This document shows, piece by piece, positions 1 through 13,200 of a stretch of DNA of 64,000 nucleotides. Each line of letters starts with the position of its first letter. Position 1 is the first letter of the stretch. Under the pieces are notes generated by a model. That model worked only from the letters and a program-made list of their open reading frames with translations, ran no database searches and was not told the origin of the DNA. This stretch comes from Sesamum alatum (lineage: Eukaryota; Streptophyta; Magnoliopsida; Lamiales; Pedaliaceae): NCBI GenBank assembly GCA_034509735.1, contig JACGWO010000007.1, positions 992,001-1,056,000 of the forward strand. Direction: 5' to 3'. Both the position numbers and the translations under genes were made by a program.

Positions 1-112
1 CAGGTATTTGGTTGAAAATTACAAACCTCAGAAAAATATTTATAATTTTTCAAATAATAAAAAAGTATTTGTAATTATATCAAATCTCAAGGAAAGTTTA
101 CGTAATTTACCC
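1..112. mobile_element. Right-hand part of a Mutator-like MITE, cut by the window edge
   Basis: The segment matches the right half of three complete copies in this window (21361-21781, 36784-37188, 42262-42662). It shows the same order of blocks: a lead-in about dropped or retained fluorescence-like 'ATTACAAACCTCA' sequence, then 'ATTTTTCAAATAA', then the terminal 'GTAATTTACCC' ending at 112. The left half lies outside the window. It sits about 265 bp upstream of the transporter start codon, so it is promoter-proximal. Confidence 0.65.
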
Positions 113-377
113 TAATAATAGTAATAAACCTATAAACAACCATTTTTTCCTCTAAAAGAAAATTAGGTAACTTTGAAATTGTTTAATCTTAACAATATTG
201 CTTGGCAACATCAGACAATGTCACGTCATTGATGTTGCCGACGTAACACTTCCCTCTACAAATCCCGCTTTCCCATTTCTTGATTACGACTCCAAACGCT
301 TCACTCACCACTGTGTGTGTGTGTGTTTAAGAGTGTGATTAGAACTGAAATAAGTCCATGTTTGGGAGGACTTAGCA

Positions 378-2843
378 ATGGAGAATTGTCGGGAAGAGAA
401 GAAAACAATGCTGGAAGATCATCTCTTGGAGGGCACCGATCAAAAGGGCGGATTCAGGACTTTGCCCTTCATAATTGGTAATTCTTGCATTCGTAAATTT
501 AGATCAAAATCCCATGATTTTTTTATGTTTTTGTGTAGTTCTTGATCATGGGACTCTGTTTTCTTTCAGTTTTGATCATGGGACTCTGTTTTCTTGCTTA
601 TTTCTCTCGTCTTTATGTTCTGCATGTTCATAGTTTGATGAATTTTCAGACACTTAAGCAGTGAATGAATCGTTTCATGAACTGGGCTTTTGCTGTAGTT
701 GGTTTTCTGACAGTGGTTTGGGGGTAGATAGGGCGTGTTTGGGTTTGCTTATGATTCTTGTATTGGAATAGGGACTGAGGCACTGGAGAAGATGGCCACT
801 TACGGGGTGATGCCAAACATGACTCTGTATTTGATGAAAGAGTATCATATGGGACTGACCACTGCATCCAATCTACTGTTTTTCTGGTCAGCAGCCACCA
901 ATTTCATGCCGCTTATTGGAGCTCTTGCTGCTGATTCTTTCTTGGGCAGGTTTTATACTATTGGGATTGGATCTTTTATATGTCTCATGGTATGATCTCT
1001 TCTCTTCATTCTTTTGTCTGGAAAATGATCATTCATAGGTTATGTTTGCTTTATTACACTAATTCCATGAATAGATACTTATCTCTTGAGTAATTTTGAG
1101 TTTGATTATTGTGATATGTGTCTTAAAGTCTTAGGATTGATTCTTTCTCCCCGGAGGGAGTTAAGAGTTTGATTCCTGTGATATGTCTTAAAGATTTTGG
1201 CTCAAAGTCAATATCGTCGACCCCCTGATGCCCATTACGGTGTTAATAATGTCTTTTCAGGAATAGGGTTAAAGTAAGTCTTGATAGTTGATCTATTTGT
1301 GCTTTAATCCTAAGATTGATTAAAGTTTACCAATTGGAAGGGGATGATTCTTCTATGGTCAACAACAGTAATCCCACAAGCGAGACCTCCTCCATGCGAG
1401 CAATTGAATAGCGGTTGCAGCTCCCCGACGATTTTCCAGTTCATGTACTTATGTACCGCTTTCGGGTTGATTTCTGTTGGGGCTGGTGGCATTAGGTCAT
1501 CTTCCTTAGCCTTTGGTGCTGATCAATTCGAGAAGGGGGATTTCAAGAAAAGCTCTGGTCTGAAAGAGAGCTACTTTAGCTGGTATTATGCTTCGTATAC
1601 GTTCTCCATCCTCATTGCTTTAACTTGCGTTGTTTACATTCAAGACAACATCGGATGGGGAGTTGGTTTCGCAGTGCCTGCTGTGCTAATGTTGTTTGGT
1701 GTTAGCATCTTCTTTTTAGCTTCCGGTTTCTATGTCAAGTTGAAGAGTAAGACAAGCTTAGTCACTGGTTTCGTTCAAGTGGCCGTAGCTTCTTACAGAA
1801 ATCGACGTCTAGATTTACCAGACGGTGTACACAACGTTTGTCATCGCAAGAACGGCTCAGCTCTTGTCCTCCCTAGTGAAAATCTCAGGTATCATGAGAG
1901 TTATCCTGTCAAGATTTACTCTCTCAAGCATTTGAGTAACTGAGTAGTTTCGCTTATGATCTTTAGGTTTCTAAACAAGGCATGCATCGTTAGAGATCCC
2001 GACAAAGACTTGACAGCCGACGGGAGAGCTATTAACCCGTGGAGACTGTGCAGTGTCGAGCAAGTAGAGGAGCTCAAAGCCCTGCTCAGGGTACTCCCAA
2101 TATGGTCCACAGGGATGATCATGTCCATAAACATAAGCCAGAACTCATTTCCGTTACTCCAAGCCGTGTCGATGGACAGACGCATAACGTCAAGTTTCAC
2201 GATACCAGCAGCATCATTCAGCACATTTACGGTCATATCCGTTATACTATGGGTTGCTGTCTATGACCGCGTGTTTCTCCCCTTGGCATCCAGAGTCATG
2301 AGAAGACCAATTCATTTAAGTACCAAAAGAAGAATGGGAATTGGAATATGTTTCTCATTCTTGGCCATGTTGGCCTCAGCTGGTATAGAAAGTATTCGTC
2401 GATCGCTTGCGATAAACGAAGGATACTTGGACAGCCCACTAGCTAATACTCGAATGTCAGCAATGTGGCTGGTGCCGCAACACTGCCTGACCGGCTTTGC
2501 TGAGGCCTCAAACGCTATCGCACAGAACGAGTTCTACTTCTCAGAGTTCCCAAGAAGCATGTCGAGTATAGCATCGACTCTGAACGGAATCGGGATGTCG
2601 TTGGCGAATTTAGCAGCCAGTTTTATAATGAATGCTGTTGACAGCCTCTCAAAGGCAGGAGGGAAGGAGAGCTGGATTTCGAGCAATATCAACAAGGGTC
2701 ACTATGACTACTATTACTTGGTTCTTGCTGGACTGAGTATGGCTAACATGATGTATTTTCTTGTCTGTAGTAACATCTACGGCCCTTTGAAAGAAGACAG
2801 GAAGATAGCACAAGAAGAAGAAGAAGAAGAAGATGAGTCTTGA
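378..2843 (+). CDS. NRT1/PTR FAMILY (NPF) transporter, NPF1-like
   Basis: Proton-coupled plasma- or endomembrane transporter of the POT/NPF family, whose members move nitrate, peptides, hormones or glucosinolates; the substrate cannot be read from sequence. The model has four exons, 378-477, 772-989, 1341-1888 and 1967-2843, all with GT-AG junctions and continuous phase, giving 580 residues, the normal NPF length. The proton-coupling ExxE[K/R] motif is present as EALEK near residues 36-40. The segments SVGAGGIR, LPSENLR followed by FLNKACIVRDP, WRLCSVEQVEELK and IWSTGMIMSINISQNSFP are typical of the NPF1 clade. Many hydrophobic helices fit a 12-TM protein with a long central loop. The C-terminus ends in an acidic tail of consecutive Glu. 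Intron 3 is only 78 nt. A short TG microsatellite lies at about 310-326, upstream of the ATG. The gene looks intact. Confidence 0.93.
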
Positions 2844-4506
2844 GTTGTTATTTCCTACTAACTTGTAGTAATCTTGTACTTAGTAACTCTACTAGAACAT
2901 CCCGTATGTCAGGGGTGGTGATCGTTATCCTGTAAGTAATCCACTGGCAATTTTAGTTTATGATTTACGATTTTGTGGTAATTTTATTCATTTTGGTAAA
3001 AATCAATCGAAAATCCATCGGAGCAGTTGGAGATTTTAGAAAAATTAAGATTTTTTTTGCCAATTGGACTCCAATTTTGGATATGGTATCTTACGTGGCA
3101 TCAGGCTTAGACATTTACATATAGTCACTGATTTTTCGTTCTTTCTATTGTGCGACAAAGAATGCAAAAGGGTTCTTGATTTTCTTCGAAAACATTATGC
3201 CAGATGACACGAAAGCTGCCATGTTATTAAGTTTGATTGAATCAAACCAATAACAGAGCAAGGTGATATACTTGCCATATGATTAATCGTTTTTCCTAAA
3301 TTGTCACCAATCACCATACAATTGGTTCAAGAACGATCGAATCTAATCATAATCATAATATATTATTTAAAATGATAACCATCCTATGTGTCCATCTCTT
3401 TCCTATGTGGATAAAGAGGTGGACAAGTTATTTTTTGTCTATTCTTCCATGTAGTCTATTTTTCATATTTAATTTACAATAATTATATAGTATTAATGAT
3501 TATATAGTATTAATGATGAATGATTATGGAGTATATTTTAAGGCAAGTTTTTAAGATGATTTAATATATATATATATATATATATAATTTGTTTTATCTC
3601 TTCAATTTTTGCCTCAATTGTTTACTTAACAATAATTAGCTAAAATATTGTTTTTTTAATTTCAATGTCAAAATTTTGTTCGCAAAATATATGAATATAT
3701 TTTGTTCCGATAACAATTAATAGATTACCCTATAGTATTCAAATTATACGTTTTCTGTTCATCCTTTCACTAATTGTTTTATACGATTTTTTTATAATTT
3801 CATGCCACAAATTATTAGCATTCAAACATTTGATGTATTTTAAATAATATAATATAATTCCATTGATGTATCAATTAAACAAACTATTAAAATTTGGTCA
3901 ACATTACTGATTTTTTTGCCTTAAAATTTAAGAAAATTAAAAAGCATTTAATTTTCCTTAGCTACATATAAACAATCAATGATTGATTCATTGAATTTCA
4001 ATAATTAAGTAAGATTGACTTTCAAAAATTAAGCTAATTATCTAATTAGCCTTCCAAAAAGTTGATTGATTTATCTTTCAATAACTCAAAATCAATTAAT
4101 ATGATTCCATTTTACAAATTGTTAGCCTTTAAAAAAATGATGTATTTTAAATAATATAATATAATTTGATTGATGCATAAATTAAGCAAACAATTAAAAT
4201 ATGATAAAATTAGCCATAAAATAATTTTGGATCAAACGCCCACAATACTCCGTTAAAGCTAATTAAAATACACAAATTTTCCTTAATTTAAGGTGCTCAC
4301 TATTCTCCCTAAAAGTTTTATATTATTATGTATCATTTCATGTTCATTGTGAGTAATCTTACAAGTTTTCATCCCTAATTTCTCTTGATTTACTTCAGTT
4401 CTTTTCTCCAAAATTTTAGGATTTTATAGACTTCAATTTCAGGATTTTATAGACTTCTCAACTAGTTCTCTTATATATATATATATATATAATATATATA
4501 TATATA
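2844..4506. other. AT-rich intergenic DNA with repeats, no gene
   Basis: Downstream of the transporter stop no coding sequence is recognisable. The stretch contains one reverse-oriented copy of a dispersed repeat (about 3225-3340), a (TA)n tract near 3566-3587, and a direct repeat pair (about 3828-3905 and 4135-4211) sharing the block TTTTAAATAATATAATATAA. Segments around 3360-3780 resemble 5140-5470 inside the neighbouring Helitron at low identity. It ends in a (TA)n tract (about 4471-4506) into which that Helitron inserted. Confidence 0.6.
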
Positions 4507-7500
4507 CTAGTGTGTGTCCCGTGCTATGCACGGTTGTAATGCAATTATAACTAAAATTATATCTTATAAAATTTATAAATTATGTGAAAGTTAGTTAAGA
4601 TTTTTTTTTAATGAGATCAATAATATAATATTATTTTTTTCTCCAAATTACAGTGCATCAATATGGATAAAATTTACAGAAGTTTATAATTATTAAAAGA
4701 AGAATAAGATATACATCCAATAAAACTAAATTTTTGATTAATTGTTAAGTCTTATTGACATGTGATCTTCTCCCTCTTTATTTGTTATGGACTTGGAATT
4801 TAACCAAAAAAATTAACACTAACTACAAATCATAAAAAAATAATTTAGAAATTACAAAATTATATCAAATAAGAAAAAACTTCGATAATTCTTGCAAAAA
4901 TTGCATAAATAATGAATCTTGACCATGCCTCATAATACAGGTAATGGTTTGAGCAAAAGAAAAATATGAAAAAAGTTAAACATAAATAAAGAGAAATCGC
5001 ATGATACAAACAATGACGAAAATGCGCTAAGCAAACTTTTTAATCAATTTAGATCCAAAAGTAGCAAATGCTTTTTATAAAAGTTGTTCTCTAATATTTA
5101 CATTGCCTTAACAGAATTGTGCATTTATTAAAAAAATATATCAAAATATTTTATTTCGATATCAATTAATAGATACCGTACAATATTAAAAATATAAAGT
5201 TTCTATTCATCCTTTTAGAAATTGTTTTATCCTAATTTTTGTTTTATTAGATTATAATGATTTATCTCGTGTTTTAATTTTTTTTATATGCCTAAATGCT
5301 TATCATGATTCTATCTTTCCCTGACTCTCTTATGTGATCGTTAGGTGGACAATTGCTTATTGTTTATATTTTCATGTATGATATTTTTCATATGTATGTG
5401 TTCCACAATTGATATACTCAATTAAAATTATAGAGTATATTTTAAACAAACTTTATGATAATTAATTGGTATTAAAAAATTTATGTTATTAGTTTTTATG
5501 AAAATTTTATTTGCACCTCTCTTTCATTATTTACTTAGTGAAATTAGCAAAATTTGATTTTATTTAATTGAAATATATATGCAATAAACTGAAATACATT
5601 AAAAAAATACTTTTAATAAATTAGATCCAAAAGTAGCAAAATAATAGTTTCTATAAAAGTTCTTCTTGAACACTTGCAACGCCTTATCCATATTGTCTTT
5701 ATCTAAATTTTTGCCTTGATAATCGTTAGCTTATTTATTATTGTGTAAACTTTATTCTTAATATTTTAAATTATATATTTAAAATTATCGTATTCGAAAC
5801 TATTTTTGATAATTTTATTTCTATTGAATAAGTATCAAATAAACAGTATCCAATTTTTTATTCAAAATGTATCTTAGTATACTTTTTTATTCAAATTTTT
5901 ACAATTTTATGAAATACATTTTATATTTTTATAATTTATCCTTAATTGTTTAATCTATTATTTATATTTTTGTGATGAACTTTTATGGGTGAAACAATAA
6001 TAATAACAATTGATACCAAAGTAATTTCGAATAATTTTGATGGGCTCAGATTTTTATAAAAATATTAGAAGAGAAAAATATATCTCATTTGAAATTTAAG
6101 TAGACATTTACGGTATCTTTTAGATTTGTTTTCTGATGTGATGTGAATAAGAGAATGTTTTTTTTATTTGATAGGTTTCCAGAAAAATAAAGAAATATTT
6201 TTTTCTCATGGTATAAATTGAAATAATAGTTATGATTGAAATTAGTTTTCATGCAAAAAGTTTTTCACTTAATATAAAAATGAATGCTACATACAAATTA
6301 AATGTATGATATAATTATTTTATGTTAGGTAACTTGTGACAATCGATTTTTATTTTGAGATAAAATAAAATAATTAGCATTATTGCATATTAAATTCTTA
6401 TTGTCAGAAAAGTATGATTGTAAAGAAATAGATCTAATTATGAGATTGATAGGAAATTACCAAATTAATATGACAATGGAAAACATCACAAAAGATATGA
6501 CTTTTCACATAATGTAGTTTACTCATAATAAATAACTAAAAAGTTATGTATCTATCACATATACATTCCTGAGCTTAATAAATAAAATAACTGACAATAA
6601 TTTTATTTCAAAAAATTACAAAAGAATGAATACTCACTAATGAGAAGGATTAGCAAGATTCGGCAATCTCTACCCAAAGATATCAACAAAACAATCGAAA
6701 TAAACCATGATAGAAATATGAATTAAATAAAAAAAGGGTTATAATTAACACATGATTAACTCATGAAATAAAATAATTGATAATAAAATAATAAAAATTC
6801 AATGAAAAACAATAGTTCAAACCTTCGATTTTTTCTTATTTTTTAATTATTTCATTTTTCATGTGCTACATAGATAGGTACGAATTTTGAATTGAATCAA
6901 TTTTTTTTTATAAAAAAATATTAAATTCTAAATTAATTTATATATCGCATCATTCATGAACTCAAATAATAAAATAATTAATACTAACAAAATTATAATT
7001 GCAATGATAATAATGATTTTTGGCAGTGAAAAATTTATGCAAAATCCAATATTTCTACCAAAAATTATTTAAAAAATAGTCAAAATGCACATGATAATAA
7101 ATATAAATTAAATAAAAATTTTATAATTAACACAAAAAACACATATTCATGAATTCATAAAATAAAATAATTGATAATAAAAAGTATTAAAAATCAAGGA
7201 ACGAAAAAAATAATACCTTGACTTGTGATCTCCTTTTTCTGTTTATTGTGGACTTGAAATATCTTTTTATTATTTGAAAATGATAGATAATACAAATTAA
7301 ACAAAGATAATTCTAATTAAAACATAAATTATATATTTCATGAACTCATGAAACAAAAAAATGATAATAAAGGAATTAAAAAACACTGAAAAAAATTCGG
7401 ACATAAAAAATTTGATTAACTCATAAAAATATGATAATATATTCATAAACTCATGAAATAAAATAACTAATAATACAAACATTAAAAAGAAACGGGAGAA

Positions 7501-8112
7501 TTTTTTTTCCCATACCTTGGCTTATGAAAGTCTCATTTTCTTCATATATTGCCTATATGTTCATGTAAAATTAATTTCCACCCACCCAACAAAGCATGGA
7601 ATAAAATAATATATATGTATATATATATAATCCATAAACCTAATATAATGAAAACACATTAATAAAGCACCAAATTTAGAATTTAAAAATAAGGAAAGAG
7701 CAAAATATCCCATATATATATATATTTTTAAAATACATCATTCTTCTTTATTAAGCATTGTTATTTATCATAAAAATGTTAACAATGAAAAAAATTTGGA
7801 AACTAAATACTGAAAGTTTGAAAATCGGAAAGATGGAGTCTGAAAAATAAGGAAACTTGTTGATTTCAACATAATCAATAATTAATATAGAATAAATAAT
7901 TAAATTATGATAACATAATCAATAATTAATATTTATTGTCTAAATTAATTTAAATTATGTATTAAAAAATAGTTATTAACTTTCCAAATTTAAAGTAACC
8001 AATAGGAATATTTATTATAATAATAAAAATTCAAAATTCTAGAAAATTAGAATTGAGTCAAAATTGCTCAATTTTGGTCAAAAGACCTCCTTCAAATATA
8101 TATATTAATAGA
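4507..8112 (-). mobile_element. Non-coding Helitron, minus strand, both ends visible
   Basis: Read on the minus strand, the element starts TCTATTAATATATATATT at 8112, preceded by A (plus-strand T at 8113). It ends with a GC-rich hairpin (CCGTGC, loop ATA, GCACGG; about 4519-4533), an 8-nt spacer and CTAG at 4510-4507, followed by T (plus-strand A at 4506). This is the canonical Helitron signature: 5' TC, 3' hairpin plus CTRR, and insertion between A and T without target duplication. Rejoining the flanks restores an uninterrupted (TA)n tract. The 3.6-kb interior is AT-rich, holds no credible open reading frame, and contains degenerate repeats of an ACTCATGAAATAAAATAA-type block between 6750 and 7490. 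It would depend on Rep helicase from another Helitron. Confidence 0.75.
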
Positions 8113-10251
8113 TATATATATAATATTTTGCTTCTGTGAATATAATATTTCTTGCTATGTGGATGTTAAATCTGTATTCAAAAGTTTATGCTTCGATTTT
8201 TACTCTGCATTTCAAAGTATATTTCATGCATATGATGTTTTTACCTTCTTAATTTTCTGAATGTTTAAATAATATAACATTGTTTTACATATACTTTTAA
8301 AATATTTGTCTCACTTCAATAGTTTTTTTTTCCAACATGTTTTGATTTCTTTTACTTTTTAGTTAAATTTACATGATATAATATAATAGTTTTCACGGAT
8401 TGAGTTATGTGCAATAGACAATGTAAAAATAATTTGGTAATTAAAATTTCACGGCTAAAAAATTATTTTATAATTAATATTAATTGATTGAAATTAGTCA
8501 GTTAAGTCCAACATTGAATAGGTTAATAGAAGTTTTGCAGATAATTTTTGTTTTGTTTTTTAAATAATTTGCTAATTAAAATTTGCAGTGAGTGGGGACA
8601 CCCATTATCACGGAACAATACTAGAGCTGGGTGGGATACAATAATTAATATTGTATTAAAATTATTGTATCCTCATCGTTATTTAAACCGGATGATAATG
8701 TTAGCATGTAGTTTTAAATTAATTTCATCTAATATTTTGTGTTGTATTTAAAATCCAAGTAAACATAGTCACTGGTCATGTCCTAAATGATACTCTTTTC
8801 TTTTTTAGTCTTTATTGTGTTAATCGAGAAAAATGTGAGTTGTGATATAATCATCTGATCTGGCGTAATTATGATTTCATTATACAAGATATTGTGAATA
8901 AATTTAAAATCTATCACTATGAAACATAATTTAAGATTATCAGTCCAAGTACAGTTTTAGTGAATTTTGAGTTCAAGTATCTCCATAAAATACAACTTTG
9001 GAATTTATATGAAGTTAGAAAATTTTGTGAACTATTAGATATCTTTTTAAACTAATTAGTATGATTTTGCAATTTTTTATATGTGTTGTAATATAAATAG
9101 TTGATGGATGAATTTTTATTCAAATGAGTTGAACATTTTTGTTATCATGATTTTGAATCTCTAACTCTATAAATCGAAATATAATTTTCAGCGAATTTTG
9201 AATACTATAAGTGATATTAGTTATTAAATAAATATTCAAATTACACAAATCATTTACACGAATCAGTTGGTAAATGAGTTTTATTATAAAATTTTATTAT
9301 GCTTAGCTAATAACATGCTTTGATAAACTTTTGTTTTTTGGGTTACATGTATATGGTGTTCCATAAAAGTTTTCATGGATCGAGTTATGCGGGCTAGATA
9401 ATCTATGGTTATCACTTTCTCTAAATAAAAGAAGTACGTCATGTCATTTTCTTAATTATAGTAGGATAATTACTTATTATCAAATACAATATTTAATATT
9501 AGTTACATGTTTTAGGAAATGATGACGTCAATTTTTTTGTTCTATTTGCATGTGGTTATAAACAATATTTTTATTCTAACATTGTCTAACTCATTTAACA
9601 TACTAGCTTTGTTTCTTAATTATAGTAGGATAATTACTTATTATCAAATACAATATTTAATATTAGTTATTAAATAAAATTTAAATTAAAGTATAGAGTG
9701 CTTAAGTAAATTTTACAAAAACCTCTCCTTTTAATTCTTTTGTAATAAAAGATTAAAATTTAAAAACTAAAGATACAATAATTTTTCCTTTTAATACATC
9801 TTAATTGGTTTTCACGTTAAATTATTAATTGTTCTCTTGGTAAATGAGTTTATTATAAAATTTTATTATACTTAGCTAATATTCTGCTTTATCTTAATTC
9901 TTAGGTTATTCAGTCAACTTAAGCTGCACACGAATATTTTGATAGATTTCGATTCAGGTAAGCTAACTAAACTTTCATAAAATATAAATATTATTTTAGT
10001 TACATGTTTAGGCAATGATGAAGTGGGTTTTTTTTTTTTTTTTTTTTTTTTTTTGTCTATTTGCATGTGGTTATAAACAATATTTTTATCCTAACATTGT
10101 CTAACTCATTTAACATACTAGCTTTGTTTAAGTCATATGATGTTTTACGTGCATTTCTTTAATTTTTGTATTGCTTGAGTATTGTTTAAACATGCTTTGA
10201 TAAACTTTTGTTCTTTGGCTTAAATGTATATAGTGTTCCATAAAAGTTTTC
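8113..10251. other. AT-rich DNA with partial copies of the Helitron Rep leader
   Basis: No intact gene is seen. The sequence around the Rep start codon (TTTTCATGGATCGAGTTATG at 10248) occurs again at about 9371 and, more diverged, at about 8391 (TTTTCACGGATTGAGTTATG). Other blocks are also duplicated: about 9266-9310 with 9838-9880, 9448-9503 with 9612-9667, and 9548-9612 with 10062-10129. A 27-nt T run lies at 10028-10054. A perfect 13-bp inverted repeat (GGATACAATAATT) with a 13-nt loop lies at 8634-8672. The 5' end of the coding Helitron probably falls in this stretch or further left, but I could not fix it. Confidence 0.55.
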
Positions 10252-13200
10252 ATGGATCGAGTTATGCGGACTAGACAATCTAGGGCGCAAAGAAAATCTG
10301 CCGTTAGTCATCGTACGAACCATATAGGTTCAACTCCACAGCAAACTGGCGCACCACATGATACTTTCCATGTGGAAATGCCGCGTTATGGTTCATTCAA
10401 CCATGCGCATCCGTATCTTAATCATTCACAAAATCGCACCCATATTGTGTCGCGTACAGTTGTCCAAATCGTCTACTCCAAATCATACTGATATAAATAG
10501 AAGTTTTCAGCCTTCGATGATGAATGTAGACACTACTTCCGGTGGTAGTGGGTCTATTCAACGTCATCAAAATATAAATCTAATCATAGATTTGGATAAC
10601 CAGATGAATGATGACGATGATGATAGTTCCACAGCTTCGGATACATTATCTGGTAAATATTCAACTTTGTGGTTTACTTTTCTAGATATAAACTCTACCT
10701 AAAATAAGTTATTTCTAACAATTATTTCAAATAGATACTTCCATGGTTTATCAGAACGATGAAGATCATAATTCTATTCATCACCGTAAGTAATATTATA
10801 CTATTTTAATTTAATATATTAATTATTAAGAATTCACATTCCAAACATATTATTTAATTTGAGAAATATTATAGGTAAATACACCCAACCCTGGGAATTT
10901 GGTAGGCCAAATTGTGTCTGTACCAAGTGTGGTCCTATAATGTGGTACGAAGAGCGTAACAGAAAAGATCGGCGGCCTGCAACTCCAAATTTTTCAATTT
11001 GTTGTCGAGATGGACAAGTTCAGCTACCACTTCTGAAGGAACCTCCAAAATTGCTTAAGAGATTGTTAGACTACAATGGAGATTTATTGTCTAAGAGATT
11101 TAGGGAAATATAAGGATTTTCAATTCAATGTTTGCATTTACGTCAATGGGAGGTTGCATAGATAATTGAATAAATGACGGTTGTGGACCTTATTGCTTCG
11201 TATAGAATGGACAAAATCATCATCTGATTGGATCTCTCCTTCCTGATGTTGATCGAAGTCCTAACTTCATGCAGTTATATGTGGTTGATACTGAGAATGA
11301 AGTAAGGAATAGAATCCATGCACTGAATAAAGATGATAGAAATCAAAATTTTGACCCAAATATTATACAGGGATTGCAAGATATGTTTGATGAGCATAAC
11401 CCACTAACAAAAGTGCTTCGGATGGCAAGAGATAGATTTAGAGGGTCGGATTATGTGCCAGTGCGGTTAAGATTCATTGGGACGAGAAATAAAGATCGAC
11501 GACAATATAACTTGCCTTCTACTTCTGAGGTTGTTGAGCTAATTGTTGGAGATGAACAACAATCAAGGGGAACTCGTGACATAGTTATCGAAGAAAGGGG
11601 TAGGGGACTTCAAAGGATTACAGAGTTGCATCCGAGTTTGATGGTGATGCAATATCCGCTTTTATTTCCTTATGGTGAAGATGGATTTAGGACGGATATT
11701 ATGAGGAATTCAATGAGTCACAATAGATTGCATTCAAAAGGTAAAAGGCAATTCATCAGCTTGCGAGAATATCATGCCTATCGGTTGCAAAATAGAATCA
11801 ATGAGGCACATACATTAGTTAGTGGGGGTCGTCTGTATCATCAATATATTGTTGATGCATTCACATGTATAGAAGAGTCAAATCTACGTTGGGTTCATAA
11901 TAATCAAAAGAAGTTACGAACGGAGTTGTATAGAGGCTTAAGAGATGTTGTTGTTCGAGGAGATACAACACCAAGCTCTGTTGGGAAGAGGTTTGTGTTG
12001 CCATCCAGTTTCACAGGTGGACCTAGATATATGGTTCAAAATTACCAAGATGCTATGGCTATTTGTAGATACTATGGTCCACCTGATATATTTCTCACTT
12101 TCACTTGCAACCCAAAATGGCTTGAAATTCAAAGGTTTGTTGATCTTATCCCCATTCAAAAAGTTGAAGATCGGCCAGATGTTGTTGCGCGTGTATTCAA
12201 AATAAAGTTAGATGAACTAATGAAAGATCTACGGCAAGGACAACATTTTGGTAGGGTATTGGCTGGTATGTACAAGTTATCTTTTTGTTAAACATTTTTT
12301 ATTTTATTAACAATAGATTCATACCAATTACATAATTATTTTTGCTTTCAATTTTATATATAATTGAGTTTCAAAAGAGAGGGTTGCCACATGCTCACAT
12401 AATACTATTTTTGCATCCCGATGATAAGCCTCGGAATGCAGCAGACATTGATAAGATAATATCTGTTGAGCTCTCTGATAAAGAAAAGGATGCGGTAGGG
12501 TATGAGGCGGTTGTGCAATTTATGATCCACGGACCATGTGGGAGTGCAAACAAAAATTGTGCATGCATGGAAGATGGTAAATGCTTGAAACATTATCCCC
12601 AGAATTTTCAATTGGAAACTACATTGACTGAGGATGGCTTTCCAGTATATAGAAGACGGGATAACAAAAGAACGGCAACAAAATGGGATACAAGTAGATA
12701 ATATATGGGTTGTATGCCACAATATTGACGTAATCGTCAAATTTCAGGCTCATATAAATATTGAGTGGTGCAATCAAGGTCGGTCCATAAAGTACTTATT
12801 CAAATATGTGAATAAGAGTAAAGATCGAGCTACTTTTGTGATAGAAGAGAATGTATCGATTGATGGGCCACAAAGTCTACAATAGTCAACGAGGTTGATG
12901 AGATAAAGAGATATTTGGATGCACGTTATGTTTCCGCCTCCGAGGCAAGTTGGAGAATTTTTTAGTTTGACATACAACACCGGAGCCCCGGTGTTGAACG
13001 ACTCTCTTTTCACCTTCCGGATGAATAATATGTCATATTTGATGATGATGACCATTTGGATGATGTATTAAACAAAGAAGGTATTGAAAAGACGATGTTT
13101 ACTGAGTGGATGCAGATGAACAAAGTCGATCCCTCTGCTCGAGAACTCACTTATGCAGATTTCCCCACTAAGTATGTTTGGAATGCTAAAGAGAAGAAAT

